A stretch of 64,000 bases of DNA from Asterias rubens. Its lineage: Eukaryota; Echinodermata; Asteroidea; Forcipulatida; Asteriidae. The notes below the pieces were generated by a model, which was not told where the DNA came from, searched no databases, and saw nothing but the letters and a program-made list of their open reading frames with translations. Below are positions 34,101-46,546 of the stretch, one piece after another. The translations under genes were made by a program, and so were the position numbers. The first letter of the stretch is position 1, and the number at the start of each line of letters is the position of its first letter. The stretch is taken from the NCBI RefSeq assembly GCF_902459465.1, contig NC_047062.1:16623994-16687993 (forward strand), written 5' to 3'.

Positions 34101-37100
34101 GTTATTTATTGAATCACGTGTAACAAACTCTTAATGTACAATGTCCAGGTTTTTGATCAGTACGTCAACTTCATCTCTATGGAAGATTTCTTCTTCACAG
34201 TCAGACATCAGAACAGAGATGCCATCTCATACTACAGTGAGTATCCCTCAAATCATTGGGATGATAGATTAGTGAAAACTGAAGAATGAAAAAAAATTAC
34301 CTTATATTTTGATAGATTATCAAATGATGCAACTGCTTTGTAAGAAATACCAACAAGATTGCTAAACGGGAAAACATAATAACTTTGTTTTTGAAGGTAT
34401 TCACAACTGCATTGAAATCCACAACTTCATTTGGTTCCACAATTCCACAACTAATGTGGAACTAAACTCTAAAAGTTTGAACGTTAAAATGTCACCCAAT
34501 TCACCTGAACTGCTCTGGCAAACTACTTTCGCCTCCTAATAACCTGTATTCCGACAAATCACAAATTATATCCCTAAAAGAACTAAGTGAAAATACAAAT
34601 TAATTTATTTTTACAAATTATGTTCTTATGTACACAAACTCATTCACAATACTGTAGATTGAATACCAGTTCTTGTTGCACAGTGCAAACCTGGAAAAGG
34701 CAAATTCTCTCAATACTCTTAAAAATAAGAAGAAGACAAGTTTGTTCTGTTGATTTTCTTAAGGTATGAATAATGCCTGTGTAAAGGACACAGAGATGGA
34801 GGCCATTATGGATACCATTACATCAAGTCTCTTCTCTGTTTGTGTCACTCTGGGCACTGTGCCGATTATCAGATGTCCAAAGGGAAATGCGGCCGAGATG
34901 GTGGCTGAGGTAAGATTTTATTTTACTCGTCTTCAAAATTATTCGTAGAATTTTTTTTTTTTTTTTACACAAAGTTGTGAAATCAACTACTTGAAACACT
35001 TGAAGTAGTCGCAAATATATGTTTTTTGTAACGTTTATATTTTTTTGATTAAAAAGCTCTGTATTTTTATGATGAGAACAATAAATTCTCCTCAACCGTA
35101 AACTTTTGTTTTTGCTGATGTTTTTGTAAAGCTGTTTTTTTGAAAATTGTTTAAGAGTTTCTTTGTTGTTTGTTTTTAAATCAGAAACTTGACAAAAAAC
35201 TTCGGGAGAACCTGCGAGATTCTCGAAACAGCCTCTTCACAACGGACTCCATGCAGTCAGGACAATTCAGGTAAATTCCTGAGCATTCTTCATACTGTAT
35301 GTCTGTTTGTTTAGAAGATCTTCCAATAAAGGGAACTCAACAAACTCCCACAAAGGGATGTAAACTCCAAGCTGGCAACAGCCAAACTATCTGAATACAA
35401 ATATCGGTTTAACGTCTATGATTATTAATGGGAGACTTTCCAACGCTAGGTAGCAGCAGACTTACCGGGTAAATTTCCATTGTTTATGTAGTTCTGAGCA
35501 TGCGCATATGTCTGAGAACAATGGCTTTACCGGTAAGTCTGCTGCCACCTATCGTCCCAGAAAGTCTCCTATTGCACAAATAAGGAAACTGTGATTCAGT
35601 AATTGTAGACTACGATACATTATTTAGTCATTGTGAAATCAGCTTAGCTTGTTAGGATTCGAACCCACAAACTTGTGATTGTAAGTCATGCGGTTTAACC
35701 GCTAGACCACGGCGACATCTGTGATAGTACTTTGGAATACCAACAAACATACAGGGAATATAATTGTCAAGATAGTTTTAAAGGCAGTGGACACTATTGA
35801 TAATTGTCAAAGACTAGCCTTCACAGTTGGTGTATCTCAACATATGCATAAAATAACAAACCTGTGAAAATTTGAGCTCAATCGGTCATCGAAGTTGCGA
35901 GATAATAATGAAAGAAAAATAACAATTGTCAAATGAAGTTGTGTGCGTTTAGATGGTTGATTTAGAGACCTCAAGTTCTAAACTGAGGTCTTGAAATCAA
36001 ATTCATGGAAAATTACTTTCTTTCTCTAAAACTATGGCACTTCAGAGGGAGCCATTTCTCACAACGTTTTATACTATCAACCTCTCCCCATTACTCGTCA
36101 CCAAGAAAGGTTTTATGCCAATAATAATTTTGAGTAATTACCAATAGTGTCTACTGCCTTTAAAGCAAATGTTGTTATTTTACTTCTATCCACAGTTTCC
36201 AGCGACCGTTGTTAGTGATTCTTGATCGGAACTTGGATCTAGCAACTCCACTTCATCACACCTGGACCTACCAAGCTTTGGCACATGATGTACTGGTATG
36301 TCTCTATCCAGGGGCCAATTTCATAGCGCTGCTAAGCACAAAAATTTGCTTAGCATGAAATTTTGGCCTCGATAAAAACAGAATTACCAACCAAATTTCC
36401 ACAAGGTTTTGAGGATAAACAAACAACAATTGAATACAAGTAACAAGCAATATGCAAACAAATGGAAATATGGTGGTTTATCCTGTTTTTACCAAGGAAT
36501 AATTCATGCTAAGCAAATTTGTGTGCTTAGCAGCGCTATGAAATTGGGCCCTGGTCTTCTCATACTGTGTATTATAATTATGAATTATTCTTCCCCAAAG
36601 GAAATTTAAAAAATGCCACCACCTCTTGAAATGAACTTTTTTCACTTAGTTTTATTGTGTACAGTTACTATGAGTAAACAATTGAATGGGTTCCAACCCA
36701 TCTCAGCTCCCTTGGTATACAGCCTGTGCTGTCAAATGTGTAGTGCACAAAGCTAAATCAAACACAAGAACCATCTTTGCCCTAACAGGTACCCAATTAC
36801 TCCTTGGTGAAAAGAAGCAATTATAGTTAAGTGTCATGACCAGGATTCGAACCCACATCCGTATGATATAAATGATGAAGATTAAATTCCTCCCCTCTGT
36901 GTCACCTTTACAATAGGATCTGCAGCTGAACCGAGTCGTGATCGAGGAGACCGTAGATGTAGGTCACTCCACCACGGGGTCACGACCCAAGAAGAAAACC
37001 AAGTCATACGACTTATCATGTCAAGATAGATTCTGGTCATCGCAGAAAGGAAAGTGAGTAACAGGATCAACATGTCAACTTTAATCATTGTTGGGGTGTG

Positions 37101-40100
37101 GTGAAGAAGCTCATAGTTCATAGCTTTTTACTTTGTATTTACTTTGTTTATTATAGATGATGGTATGCCCCAAAACAGCAAACAAAGAAAAAGTGATAAA
37201 CAACACTTGAGGAATTCTTATCATCGGACCACAATAATGGTTAAAAGATTCTTTTTGTATTTAAAAAGTGTGTAAAACAATGCAAGACTGAATCCATGCA
37301 AGCAGAGATGACTATAACAATGTTGTTTTTTATTTAAAAATATTCTTCAGCCCCTTCCCAGAGGTAGCAGAGGCGGTACAGAGCGAATTAGAAACTTACA
37401 GAGCATCTGAAGATGAAGTCAAGAAACTCAAAGCAGCCATGGTAAGTCCATCTTGCCTTCAAATAACATCAACAGTATCGCCCACAGTTTAGTACTAAAG
37501 ACCCACCTTGTCTACAAATCTTAGTTAGTGTTCCTTTTAGTTAGAGTGGTCATGTATCTTTTGTCACACTCCAGTATGTCCACTTATTATCATTTTGAAC
37601 ACTCGCCCCCAGAAATCTCATGTTTCTGTTAACAAAAATGTAAGACATTGGTGGATGGGGTAACTAGATTGATTAACCATAGTGTTGAAATGTTTCTTCT
37701 TAACCCTAGGGCCTTGAAGGAGAAGATGAGGGCGCTATCAGTATGTTATCTGATACTACAGCTAAACTCACTTCAGCTGTTAGGTAAGTCAAAGTCAATA
37801 CAAGATTGATTCTATATGGAGAAAAGTAAACCATTCAAGTATCAACGAGCATAAGACACCCAAAAGTAAAGCTACAGGTTTGAAGGTTATCTGAGATGGC
37901 TGAGTAAGATTGGAGATCGCAATGTCAATCAGCAATATCTGCATGTCAATCAGCAATATCTTTGTCTTCCGAAGTGCCTTGTACACACGGAAATTTACCG
38001 GCAACTTGGAGGCGACCACTTTTTATTTAATTGTTTATTTATTTAATTTGTTCACTTTCTTGTTGTTTTTGTTCTCAGTTCGTTACCAGAGCTACTTCAG
38101 AAGAAGAAAACCATTGACATGCATACCAACGTGGCTACGGCACTCTTAGACCAAATCAAGGTAAAACAACACATCGCCCACAAAGCATAATTTTTTAAAC
38201 GAAACATGCAACTACTTTTAAGTTATTAATTTTTGGTTTTACCCATATACACCGATGTGTGTAGCACTGTATACTCAGTACTTTCCCCGAGTCCTGTGAA
38301 AACAAAATCACAGGCATTTTACTCGGGTGGGATTCGAACCCACGACCTTTGCAATTCTAGAGCAATGTCATACCAACTAGACCACCGAGATTGCCCGGTA
38401 GCTAGAGGCAGTTCGAATCCTATGTTTTTCACAGGACTCGGGGAAAGTACTGAGTATACAGTGCTACACACATCGGTGTATATGGGTAAAACCAAAAATT
38501 AATATTCTTTATGGGTTCGAATCCCACCCGAGTAAAATGCCTGTGATTTTTTTCACAGGACTCGGGGAAAGTACTGAGTATACAGTGCTACACACATCGG
38601 TGTATATGGGTAAAACCAAAAATTAATATTCTTTATCCCAATGCAAATAATAAACCATAAAGGAACCTGGCTTTATAAATTCTAAATGATTTTGGGTTGA
38701 ACAAGAAAAGATGACTAGAGTGGGATTTGAACTAACAACCTCCGGATTAATGTGCCAGCACTCTACCAACTGAGCTATCTATCTAGCACTATGTTGGAAG
38801 TCTCCCTACTTTGTCAAGCTATACAACTGTCAGCTGCAACTGATAGCTGTATAATACAACCTTGGGCCAATTTCATAGAGCTGCTTTAAGCATTGCTTAA
38901 GCACGAAAATAGCTCGCTTATTTTACACGTTACTGGCCAAAATTTCATGCCATATACATTGCTTGTGACTGGTATTTAGCTGTTGTTTACTTAGCATAAC
39001 AATGGAGTGGAGTCTTGGCCGGTAATTTGATTTTACTAAGCAAGGATTTTTTTGTGGCAGACGGGATCACCATAAGGGGATGAAACCTTTTAGTGCTGAA
39101 AATGCTCTTCCCAAAAGCTTCTTGAAATCTTTTAGGGTGATACAAATGTTGCAAGACCATCATTAAAAAAAACCTCCTAAAATGTGGATCCTAGTTTCTT
39201 AGCAATGACTTTCACCCTTATATCTCCTCATACGGCCCAGGCGCGTAAACTGGACGTCTACTTTGAGTTGGAAGAGAAACTGATGAGTAAACAGTCTCTA
39301 GATAAATCCCTGATGGATGTTATAACGGACCCGGATGCAGGATCACCAGAGGATAAGATGAGATTGTTTGTCATCTTCTTCATCTGTACACCCACCATGA
39401 GTGATGTAAGTGGGTTTATCATCCTCGGTTTGGAATAATGAAACATGAATCAATCGTGTTATCACCTTAAATAAAAAGTCCTGTCATATAACTCCGATTT
39501 TGAAAGAATTACACTGGTTACCCGTAAGCAGTAGAGTTAAGTATAAACTTCTACTTTTTGTGTATAAATCACTCACCAACAATGCCCCTGCATATATATT
39601 GATGATCTACTCAAACCATACAATCCTCCTCGCAAACTCCGGTCTTACAATTCTAGTCTCCTTATTGAGCCCATATCCAATCATTCATGGGGAGACCGAT
39701 CTTTCTCATATGCTGCCCCACGCCTATGGAACAAATTGCCAGCACTAGTAAAATCATCTGTTTCTTTAACACGATTTAAGAAAAACCTTAAGACACATCT
39801 TTTCAACCAAGTATTTCAGAAAATGGTTTGATTTCCACCCTTCGATGTTTTCTTTGATATTGCATTTGTATTGTATTTCTCTTCAACATGTTCTGGATTT
39901 CTTCTTAGCTTAGGCTTACGTTTCAATTTTGGTTATTGTACATGTAAATATTATTCTTTGTATTTAGCGCCATGAGCACTTTGATGGATTTGTGCGCTTT
40001 ATAAGTTCTCATTATTATTATTATTATTATTAATTGAACAAGAATACAAGAGTCTTTTATACAGCACATGTACCAACAACCAGACGTACACTGACGTACA

Positions 40101-43100
40101 TCTGAACACCCACCATGAGTGATGTAAGTGGGTTACCTATCATCAGTTTGGAATAATGAAACAAGAATCAATCAGATGAACATGAACACAAGAGTTTTAT
40201 ATAGCACACGTACCAACAACCAGATGTACCAACAACCAGACGTACACTGACGTACATCTGTAGTGGGTTTACCATCCTTGGTTTGTAAATAATAAAACAA
40301 GAATCAATCCAAGGTTCTCCTCGTGCACAAGCTAGCATATCGGGCCGATCCACGAATTGTGTGCTGATACGAGCAAATACCCAAAACAAAAATTGATTTT
40401 AATTTGTAAAAATTGTATTTCTTATTTAGGAACAAAAAATGTCACGAGAAAACCATCCAGAGTGCACTGTAGGACTTTTCAAACCAAGATAAAACACAAA
40501 GTAGAAAACATTCCGAGGACCTTGTTTCAATTCAGCGTGCTTCGGCCAAACTTCCCAAAATTGGGTCCAAAATACCCCTCGGTTTTGAAAAATCTTGGGG
40601 ACAACCATGCAATCAAGTAAACAATAATACAGGAGTCTTATATAACACACGTATCTACAATAAGGCACTCAAGGTGTTTGAACAAACAGGAACATTGAAG
40701 TTTTTTTAAAATTTGTTTAATCATGATACCTTGGAGGTTCTCTTTAACAGCGTCATATTCCAAACACAAGAATAACATTGATGCATAATTCATTGGTAAA
40801 CCAGACTACTTTGTTTGCTCATGTGTATACAATTCCCATAAGACTGCTAAGTATTCATTGATAGCTTACAAAACAAATCTCACAAAGCTACCCATCTAGC
40901 AGAGACAGTGCCAGAAGGGCAGTCAAATTTGAGCTTCAACTCGGGCCGCTGGTAATGTCTCACACGAAGTTTGATCTTGGATGCAAACCCTGCACTCTCC
41001 CTCAGAGGAACGTATCTACCCACACATTAACCCTGGGGCAAAGAGTTAAGTTTCTGTATCTTCTCTTTATTTGGTTATTTTTCCAGGCGGAGTTCGACCA
41101 ATATTCAGTTGCCTTGGAGTCTGCAGGATGTAATTTAGCTCCGCTACGCTACGTCAAGAGATGGAAGTAAGTAGCTTCCAATTGTAGCTTGTGACGAGGC
41201 GCCCAAATTTTATATGCAATGTTAAACGTTGTAACAAAGAATCAGTCAGTAACTGCACACATTTGTTTGTGCTCGGCAAATTTGCATGCTTGATCAGTTT
41301 GGTGAAATCGGACCCAGGCCTCAGGAGGCAGACAGTGTTATTAAATGCTCCTCTGTAAATTCACTGTCTGTAAACACAGTTATATTCTTATTAGGCAGCA
41401 ATGTCAAAGACTTGCCAGGTAGAGTTTGTTCTTAGAGAACTGTCTCCTTGCTTTATTCTACTGCCGCGGAGTAGATAATCGGGGGTTCGGTAGACTTCTC
41501 AGTTCTGAAAAGAACTGTCTTGCTTTTTAACTATTACCAGGGCGGATGGTATAGAAAATAGGCTGGGACTACTACTTTAGCTTATAGGATCATAATTAAC
41601 TGTACTGCCGTGGAGTCAGTTCTGAATTGGTCTCAACGTTTCGACTAGCTTGCTCTAGTCATCGTCAGGAGACTATACAAATATATATTGATACCTCACC
41701 ATGCAATGCCTCAAATCCCATATAATGTCAAAGACAGCATTCGATATCGTTATTTTTTCTCAGCTAAATTGATTAAATGAAAGGAATGGCCTCCGCTGCA
41801 ATAGAGGGATTCAATGTGCATGGTGTGAATATAGAAAATTCTGTAACATGGTATAGTTTTCATTGTATAAGCTACCAGGAATACAAGCTGTGGCACTTAA
41901 AAATAAAGTAATAAACATTACAATAAGGTTCACTTGTTGATGTATTCTTGCACCACTAAAGACGAATTTTAAGGAGTAGCACTGTACACATTGGTGTTTT
42001 ACAGAAGCAATGTGAAGTCAGGATTGCTTGTTAGTTTTGTTATCTATATGTAGAAAGATTTTTCAGGGAAGTGAGATTTTAAGAAAACTAAGTTTTGAGT
42101 CATTGATATTTTGAGTCGCTGACATTTGATACTTCTTCATTGTTTTGGTGCAGACACTACACTAAGATGACAACAGCACCTAGTCAGTACGGAGGAGGGG
42201 GCACCAAGACCATCAGTATGTTCTCCAAACTAATGAGTACTGGCTCACAGTTTGTTATGGAAGGAGTCAAAAACTTTGTTGTCAAGAAACACGTAAGTCA
42301 AGATCTTTTTTTTTTAAATTTCATTTATCACTGCGATAGTTGAATACAATTAGACATCTCTTTACAGAAAACATGTCAATTTCTGTCCCCCGTAAAACAA
42401 CTTGAAAAACATCAAAGAAAATGAAATTTTTTTATATTTTTTTTTATGTGTACTTCCTGCAGAATTTACCAGCAACCAGAATCGTGGACGCTTTGATGGA
42501 AGTCAAAAGCAACCAGGTAAGGTTAACCCGATAGATTATTGGATTATTAAGTCTTTACTAGTTACCAAACTGGGGGATCAATTGTCCTGCAGAATAGGGC
42601 CTAATTTCATCAAGCATGTAAGTATAAAAACATGTGAAGCGTTCAAGAACACCGGTCAAGAACAGCTTGGATCATACCCGCCCAATTGTGTATTCCCATA
42701 GCCCTACTTAAGCTTCACCATCACCACCACCACCACCACCACCATCACCAACAGTAGTCCAGCATTCTCTTGAAGACAAGCAGAGTTAACTGTTTGAAAC
42801 GTCGAGACCACACCAGCTCTTTTTAGAGCCAGCACTCCCACAAAAGGGATTTACACATGGTTATACCCGCAAGTTTACTATTTATTTATAGTTTTCTTCA
42901 TATAAACTTACATTACTCTCTTTTATCTGATGCTGATTAGGAAACGGACGATTATCGCTACTTTGATCCCAAACTGCTGAGAGTTACTGACAGGTATTGT
43001 TTACATTATTATCTGAACATCAATTTTAAAATAATAATAATAATGATCATAGTGTCTTCTTATAATGTGCTCAAATCTGTCGGCCATTATAACGCTCATG

Positions 43101-45290
43101 GTGCTCCAACATGATTATCCCTGGTCACCGGGCCATTTATTTCATTCCCTAAACCAATTCAGCTCCCTGGGGAGTATTGACCCCTTGCACGCATGCCACA
43201 CGCTGCGACTGATGCCACGCTCACCATGTTGGTGGTCAATGGGTTAACGTGTAAACGCCGCGTCACCTAAAAATGCGCACTTCACTGAATAGCACACGTT
43301 GACATTGACCACCAAAATGGCGCATCCAAGATTATTCTTATGATGACGTCAGGTGAAATGGGTCAATACAGCATGTGCTGCCAACAATGAAGCGTACATG
43401 TACCAAGATAACTCAACCACAAGAAACCGTTTAAGTGAAACTGATGATAAACTTGCAACACCAAAGCACCCAGAGCCTGCCAGCTCAGGCCGTGAGGCAC
43501 CAACAACTGCCCCCGCATCTGTGACCATTGAAACAAACTTCTAACATTGGACAAACCGTGGTCACATCGTCTCGAGCCGAGTTTGGCCCGAGTAGCGTCA
43601 ACTATATCACCACAAGAACCAACTCTGCCCTACCTGGTGCCCATATACCACCGTGTGACACTGTGTGAATTGAAGCACTTATAGTTGCTCCAGGACACAA
43701 GTGTCATGGCTGAGATTTGAACCCACATCCTGATGACTGAGCCACTCGAATCCAATGCACTTGATGGCTTGGCCACAACAACTTTAACAACTGCTATCGA
43801 AAAATCCAGCCTGATAAAAATTTAATGGTGAAAAATACCGTCACTTGAAATGTGGCCATCTTTGATCAAATTAAGTCAGAGTCGGATTTTATTTCTCTTG
43901 CCCTGCAAGGCTTTTTTGAAAAAATGCTAGAAGAACTGTTTCCAGATTGGCTTTAAAACACCTTTTTGTAATTTTTTTCAATAAAATGTGCTGGAGAAGA
44001 ACCCATTACCAGCTCTGATTGATAATAACTACTTTTCCTTATTGTTTTCCAGTTCTGCCATCCCTAGGAACAAGATGCCATTCCAAGACGCCATTGTGTT
44101 TGTCGTTGGTGGCGGCAATTACATCGAATACCAGAATCTCAATGACTATGTCAAGGTAGCTATGTTTTTTATTCCCTGGGGTTTGTCACATTATTGCAAG
44201 GAATTTATAATTATGATGGTTTACATGGTGATGTGGCGCAATCTGCTCCCAACCACGCCAGAAACACAGAGGATAACTGTTTCTCTTGATGACAAATGAA
44301 CTGGGTTTACTTTATGTGCATAACACAACACACAGGATGTACAGCTTTTTGTCCCAACCAAACAACGCAGCAATAATGGTTTAATGTTTTGGTTGATGAC
44401 ACAAGTGTCAAGACTGGGACTCGAACCCACACTCTGCTGATCAGTGAACCACCAACATGCAATGGTGTTACCGTGTTCACAACTGGTCCCAATTTTGATG
44501 AGTCAATATCAGTCACCATTACTCGCTCTCCATACAAAATATCTTGACTGTTTTCTCTTGGCAGAGTAAATCCAGTACAGCTGGGTCCAGCAAGAGAATT
44601 ACGTACGGATGCAGTGAATTATTCAATGCTGACCAATTCTTGAAACAGGTAACGTATATTATTCTGCAGTAGTTTCCTTTAGTTTCCTACTACTAATTCT
44701 AATAAAAACAAGTTTTTATATAGTGCCTTTACTACGGGTGTCTAAAAGCGCTTATCATACTTTAATTACAGACAGGTTTTTAAAAAGTTTTTGAACTGTG
44801 AGACCCACTTGTGTAACACCTTATAAGGGTTTACAAGGTGCTGCGAAGCATTCAGCCGCCACTGCCAGAAACACCGGGGCAAACCCCCTTCTCTAAGCGA
44901 CACGAAAAACTTCTTTTAAATGCATTACACAACAACACATGGGACATCCAGCGTTACGTCCCGTCTGAAGGACGAAGCAATGATGGTTAAGTTTCCTAAC
45001 ACAAGCGTCAAGAAGGGGTCTCGAACCCACACTCTGCTAATCAGAAACACGACTTGAGTTGCTCTTGACCTCTCGGCCATGACACGCCATTATGAAACCA
45101 ACCAATAGTTCTAGAATTCTTTGATGAATTTGCATGTTCAGATTTATGCAGTAATTATACCATAAGTTGTGGTTATAAAAACCAACCGTTAGTTTGAGAA
45201 TTCTTTGATGCATTTGCATATTCAAATCCTAATATTGTTTCATTCTTCTCATTTTTGCAGTTAACACATCTTGGGGAGGAGAGCGTCTGA
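31198..45290 (+). CDS. SCFD1: SCFD1 / Sly1, Sec1-Munc18 protein, 20 exons, complete
   Basis: Sly1 is the SM protein that binds syntaxin-5 and guides SNARE assembly in ER-Golgi transport. Exons: 31198-31237, 32187-32346, 32818-32908, 33759-33881, 34149-34236, 34764-34909, 35185-35270, 36196-36295, 36917-37053, 37351-37441, 37710-37783, 38079-38160, 39241-39405, 41087-41166, 42154-42292, 42463-42516, 42941-42993, 44053-44155, 44565-44648, 45261-45290. All borders are GT-AG and phases agree. The total is 1926 nt and 641 residues; human SCFD1 has 642. The match is near-continuous: [12 protein letters not shown] (40-51), [19 protein letters not shown] in exon 3, [16 protein letters not shown] in exon 4, [18 protein letters not shown] in exon 7, [13 protein letters not shown] in exon 8, [20 protein letters not shown] in exon 11, [10 protein letters not shown] in exon 15 and [13 protein letters not shown] in exon 18. 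The ATG sits in CAACATGGC. Introns carry several MITEs, SINEs and a LINE fragment. Confidence 0.98.
31723..31813. mobile_element. 91-bp inverted-repeat element with telomere-like core
   Basis: Arms ATAGAATACAGGGCCAC and its exact reverse complement enclose AGGGTTAGGATTAGGGTTAG. It lies in SCFD1 intron 1. Confidence 0.8.
33073..33459 (-). mobile_element. TTAA-flanked MITE family A, copy 3
   Basis: It lies in SCFD1 intron 3, reversed relative to copies 1, 2, 4 and 5 (the TACTCAAAAT side comes first). The central GAGACCTC inverted pair is well kept. Confidence 0.9.
35431..35573. mobile_element. Inverted-repeat element in SCFD1 intron 7
   Basis: GGGAGACTTTCC and AGCAGACTTACCGG arms occur inverted at the other end (CCGGTAAGTCTGCT, GGAAAGTCTCC-like). 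Confidence 0.75.
35640..35720 (-). repeat. tRNA-like sequence, probably SINE head
   Basis: The reverse complement has TGGTCTAGCGGTTAAACC (A box) and GGGTTCGAATCC (B box). The arms do not fold into a clean cloverleaf by eye, so I do not call a tRNA gene. Confidence 0.5.
35778..36163 (+). mobile_element. TTAA-flanked MITE family A, copy 4
   Basis: It lies in SCFD1 intron 7, 33 bp before exon 8, in the opposite orientation to the copy in intron 3. Confidence 0.9.
36309..36553. mobile_element. GGGCCCAATTTCAT foldback family, copy in SCFD1 intron 8
   Basis: Well-paired arms: GGGGCCAATTTCATAGCGCT and AGCGCTATGAAATTGGGCCC. The copy starts about 13 bp after the exon 8 donor. Confidence 0.85.
36770..36870 (-). 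repeat. tRNA-derived SINE fragment
   Basis: TGTCATGACCAGGATTCGAA is the reversed B-box region; the block around ACAAGAACCA..TGCCCTA is shared with 43600-43790. Confidence 0.5.
38225..38635 (-). mobile_element. Foldback element with tRNA-like core, copy 1
   Basis: Arms at 38225-38300 and 38427-38502 are near-perfect inverted repeats (TACCCATATACACCGATGTG and its complement). Between them, 38324-38397 is tRNA-like on the - strand, with GGTTCGAATCCCACCC. The right arm occurs a second time at about 38548-38635. It lies in SCFD1 intron 12. Confidence 0.8.
38690..38800 (-). repeat. tRNA-like SINE, family 4
   Basis: The reverse complement has AGCTCAGTTGGTAGAGTGCT (A box) and GTTCAAATCCCACTCTAGTC (decayed B box). 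Confidence 0.6.
38866..39010. mobile_element. GGGCCCAATTTCAT foldback family, partial copy
   Basis: Left arm GGGCCAATTTCATAGAGCTG is clear; the right arm is lost. Confidence 0.6.
39485..40032 (+). pseudogene. 3' fragment of a non-LTR retrotransposon (LINE)
   Basis: This is the C-terminal end of a reverse-transcriptase ORF of the jockey/CR1 type: [18 protein letters not shown] in one frame, then [18 protein letters not shown] and a KKNLKTHLF end in another, so at least one frameshift is present. A 3' UTR and an (ATT)n tail at 40012-40032 follow. It is 5'-truncated, as dead LINE copies usually are, and sits in SCFD1 intron 13. Confidence 0.8.
40106..40260 (+). repeat. Partial duplicate of SCFD1 exon 13 end plus splice donor
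   Basis: ACACCCACCATGAGTGAT followed by GTAAGTGGGTT repeats the last 18 bases of exon 13 and its donor. The downstream GTTTGGAATAATGAAAC is also shared. A third, further decayed unit lies at about 40257-40310. Confidence 0.8.
41460..41690 (+). repeat. Dispersed repeat of unknown class
   Basis: CAACGTTTCGACTAGCTTGC with a GTCATCGTCAGGAGAC end resembles repeat ends seen in many invertebrate genomes (recall, not tested). A related TTTGAAACGTCGAGACC stretch lies at about 42795. Confidence 0.35.
42714..42750 (+). repeat. CAC-rich microsatellite
   Basis: (ACC)n with CAT interruptions in SCFD1 intron 16. Confidence 0.9.
43174..43369. mobile_element. GTATTGACCC inverted-repeat element, copy 1
   Basis: The terminal repeat GTATTGACCC is perfect; internal TGCGCACTTCACTG and TGACGTCAGGTGAAATG are shared with 51762-51963. 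It lies in SCFD1 intron 17. Confidence 0.75.
43600..43790 (-). repeat. tRNA-derived SINE fragment
   Basis: GTGTCATGGCTGAGATTTGA and ACCCACATCC correspond to a reversed, decayed B-box region. Confidence 0.5.
44320..44475 (-). repeat. SINE family 1, truncated copy
   Basis: GACTGGGACTCGAACCCACA is the reversed B box; the body end is missing. SCFD1 intron 18. Confidence 0.6.
44698..45088 (-). repeat. SINE family 1, near full-length copy
   Basis: The reverse complement follows the SINE at 50142-50559 from head (GTGTCATGGCC..AGAG) to tail (TATATAAAAAC). SCFD1 intron 19. Confidence 0.75.
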
Positions 45291-46492
45291 TGATGAATCC
45301 TACACATGTACAGCATTGACCCCTAATCAACCTTTATAAAATTGCACATTATTATCTATCTGTTGTAAAGAGAGTATTAATTTAACTTGAGTGGCGGAGC
45401 TTTTGAAAAATATCTCATCACTTCAAAGAAACTGAGTTTAGTTTTTCCTAAGACCCTGACCACCATCTATAATTCACTAGACTAATGCAGATTGTTAATT
45501 GCATTGGGCTCCTTGCTGGTTAAGCATTGATGAAAGACATTCTAAAGCCTGGTTCGTACTTCCTGCGAATGCCTCGAGCGAAGCGAGTTTCTCTGCGTCA
45601 CAAAGGGAAATGGAGTGCGTACCGATTGTTGCGTCACCCAAATTCGCTTTGCATTTGCTTTACTTGCAGGCAGTTGCTAGTAAATGAGTGATGGAATCAA
45701 CAATACAAATCTATAGTGAAGGAGCTTTCTCATCCCAAACTCCTTTTGCTTATGTTTAAGCAAATGGTTGGGCTCAAGTTAGCACAACTGTTATTCTCAA
45801 CTGAACTTCTAAAACTTTGTTATGTTGGTAAAGGTTTTATTATTTTATTTGAAAAGTATAAAACATTGGTCATGTAGATTATGTATAAAAGCCAATTTAC
45901 ATCGAGATTCAAGAGTAGAGTAGAGTAAAAAAACTATAATAAACCTTAAATTGCCAGTTACAGAGTGTACATGTGACATTGTATTTTGACTGGTAGCTTT
46001 CTCTGGGACGCAAAGTTTTGTTGTCTACTTTTTTTGCTTAAGCAGCTCTACGGAATTAGGCCCAACTCATTTCCTCTTCTTCAGAAAACTTTAAAATGCA
46101 GTGCAAAGTTTGACGTGCTTGCCATTTCCTCTGTTTGCAGTAAAACAAAATGCATCTCTGCAAGTACTGTTTCTTGTATCATGTAATGGGCCTAATTTCA
46201 TAAAGCCTGCAAGCACAAAAACTTGCTAAGCACTGAAAAGTATTGCTTTACAGAAACTGGTTTCAAGCCAAAATTCTATAACAATTTACATTGTTTCATG
46301 AGCCCAGATGAGAGCGGTTTTACAGCTGTGGTCATCAAGAATACAAAATGGCTGCTGCTATGTGTATAGATTCACTGTGTTCTAATTGTAAAGGACATTG
46401 GCTGATGATAAATCTAGTTTCTGTACCATGTTCATACATGGGCAGTTGTGACAAACTACGTTTTAATATGATTGTACCTGTCCTATGAAAAT

Positions 46493-46498
46493 AATAAA
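46493..46498 (+). other. Candidate SCFD1 polyadenylation signal
   Basis: AATAAA about 1.2 kb after the stop; another candidate lies near 45938. A MITE begins 50 bp beyond, so the transcript probably ends here. Confidence 0.5.
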
Positions 46499-46546
46499 TG
46501 TATTGTAAAGACATGAATCAAGTATGTTTTCGCTTTATTCTGTTAT

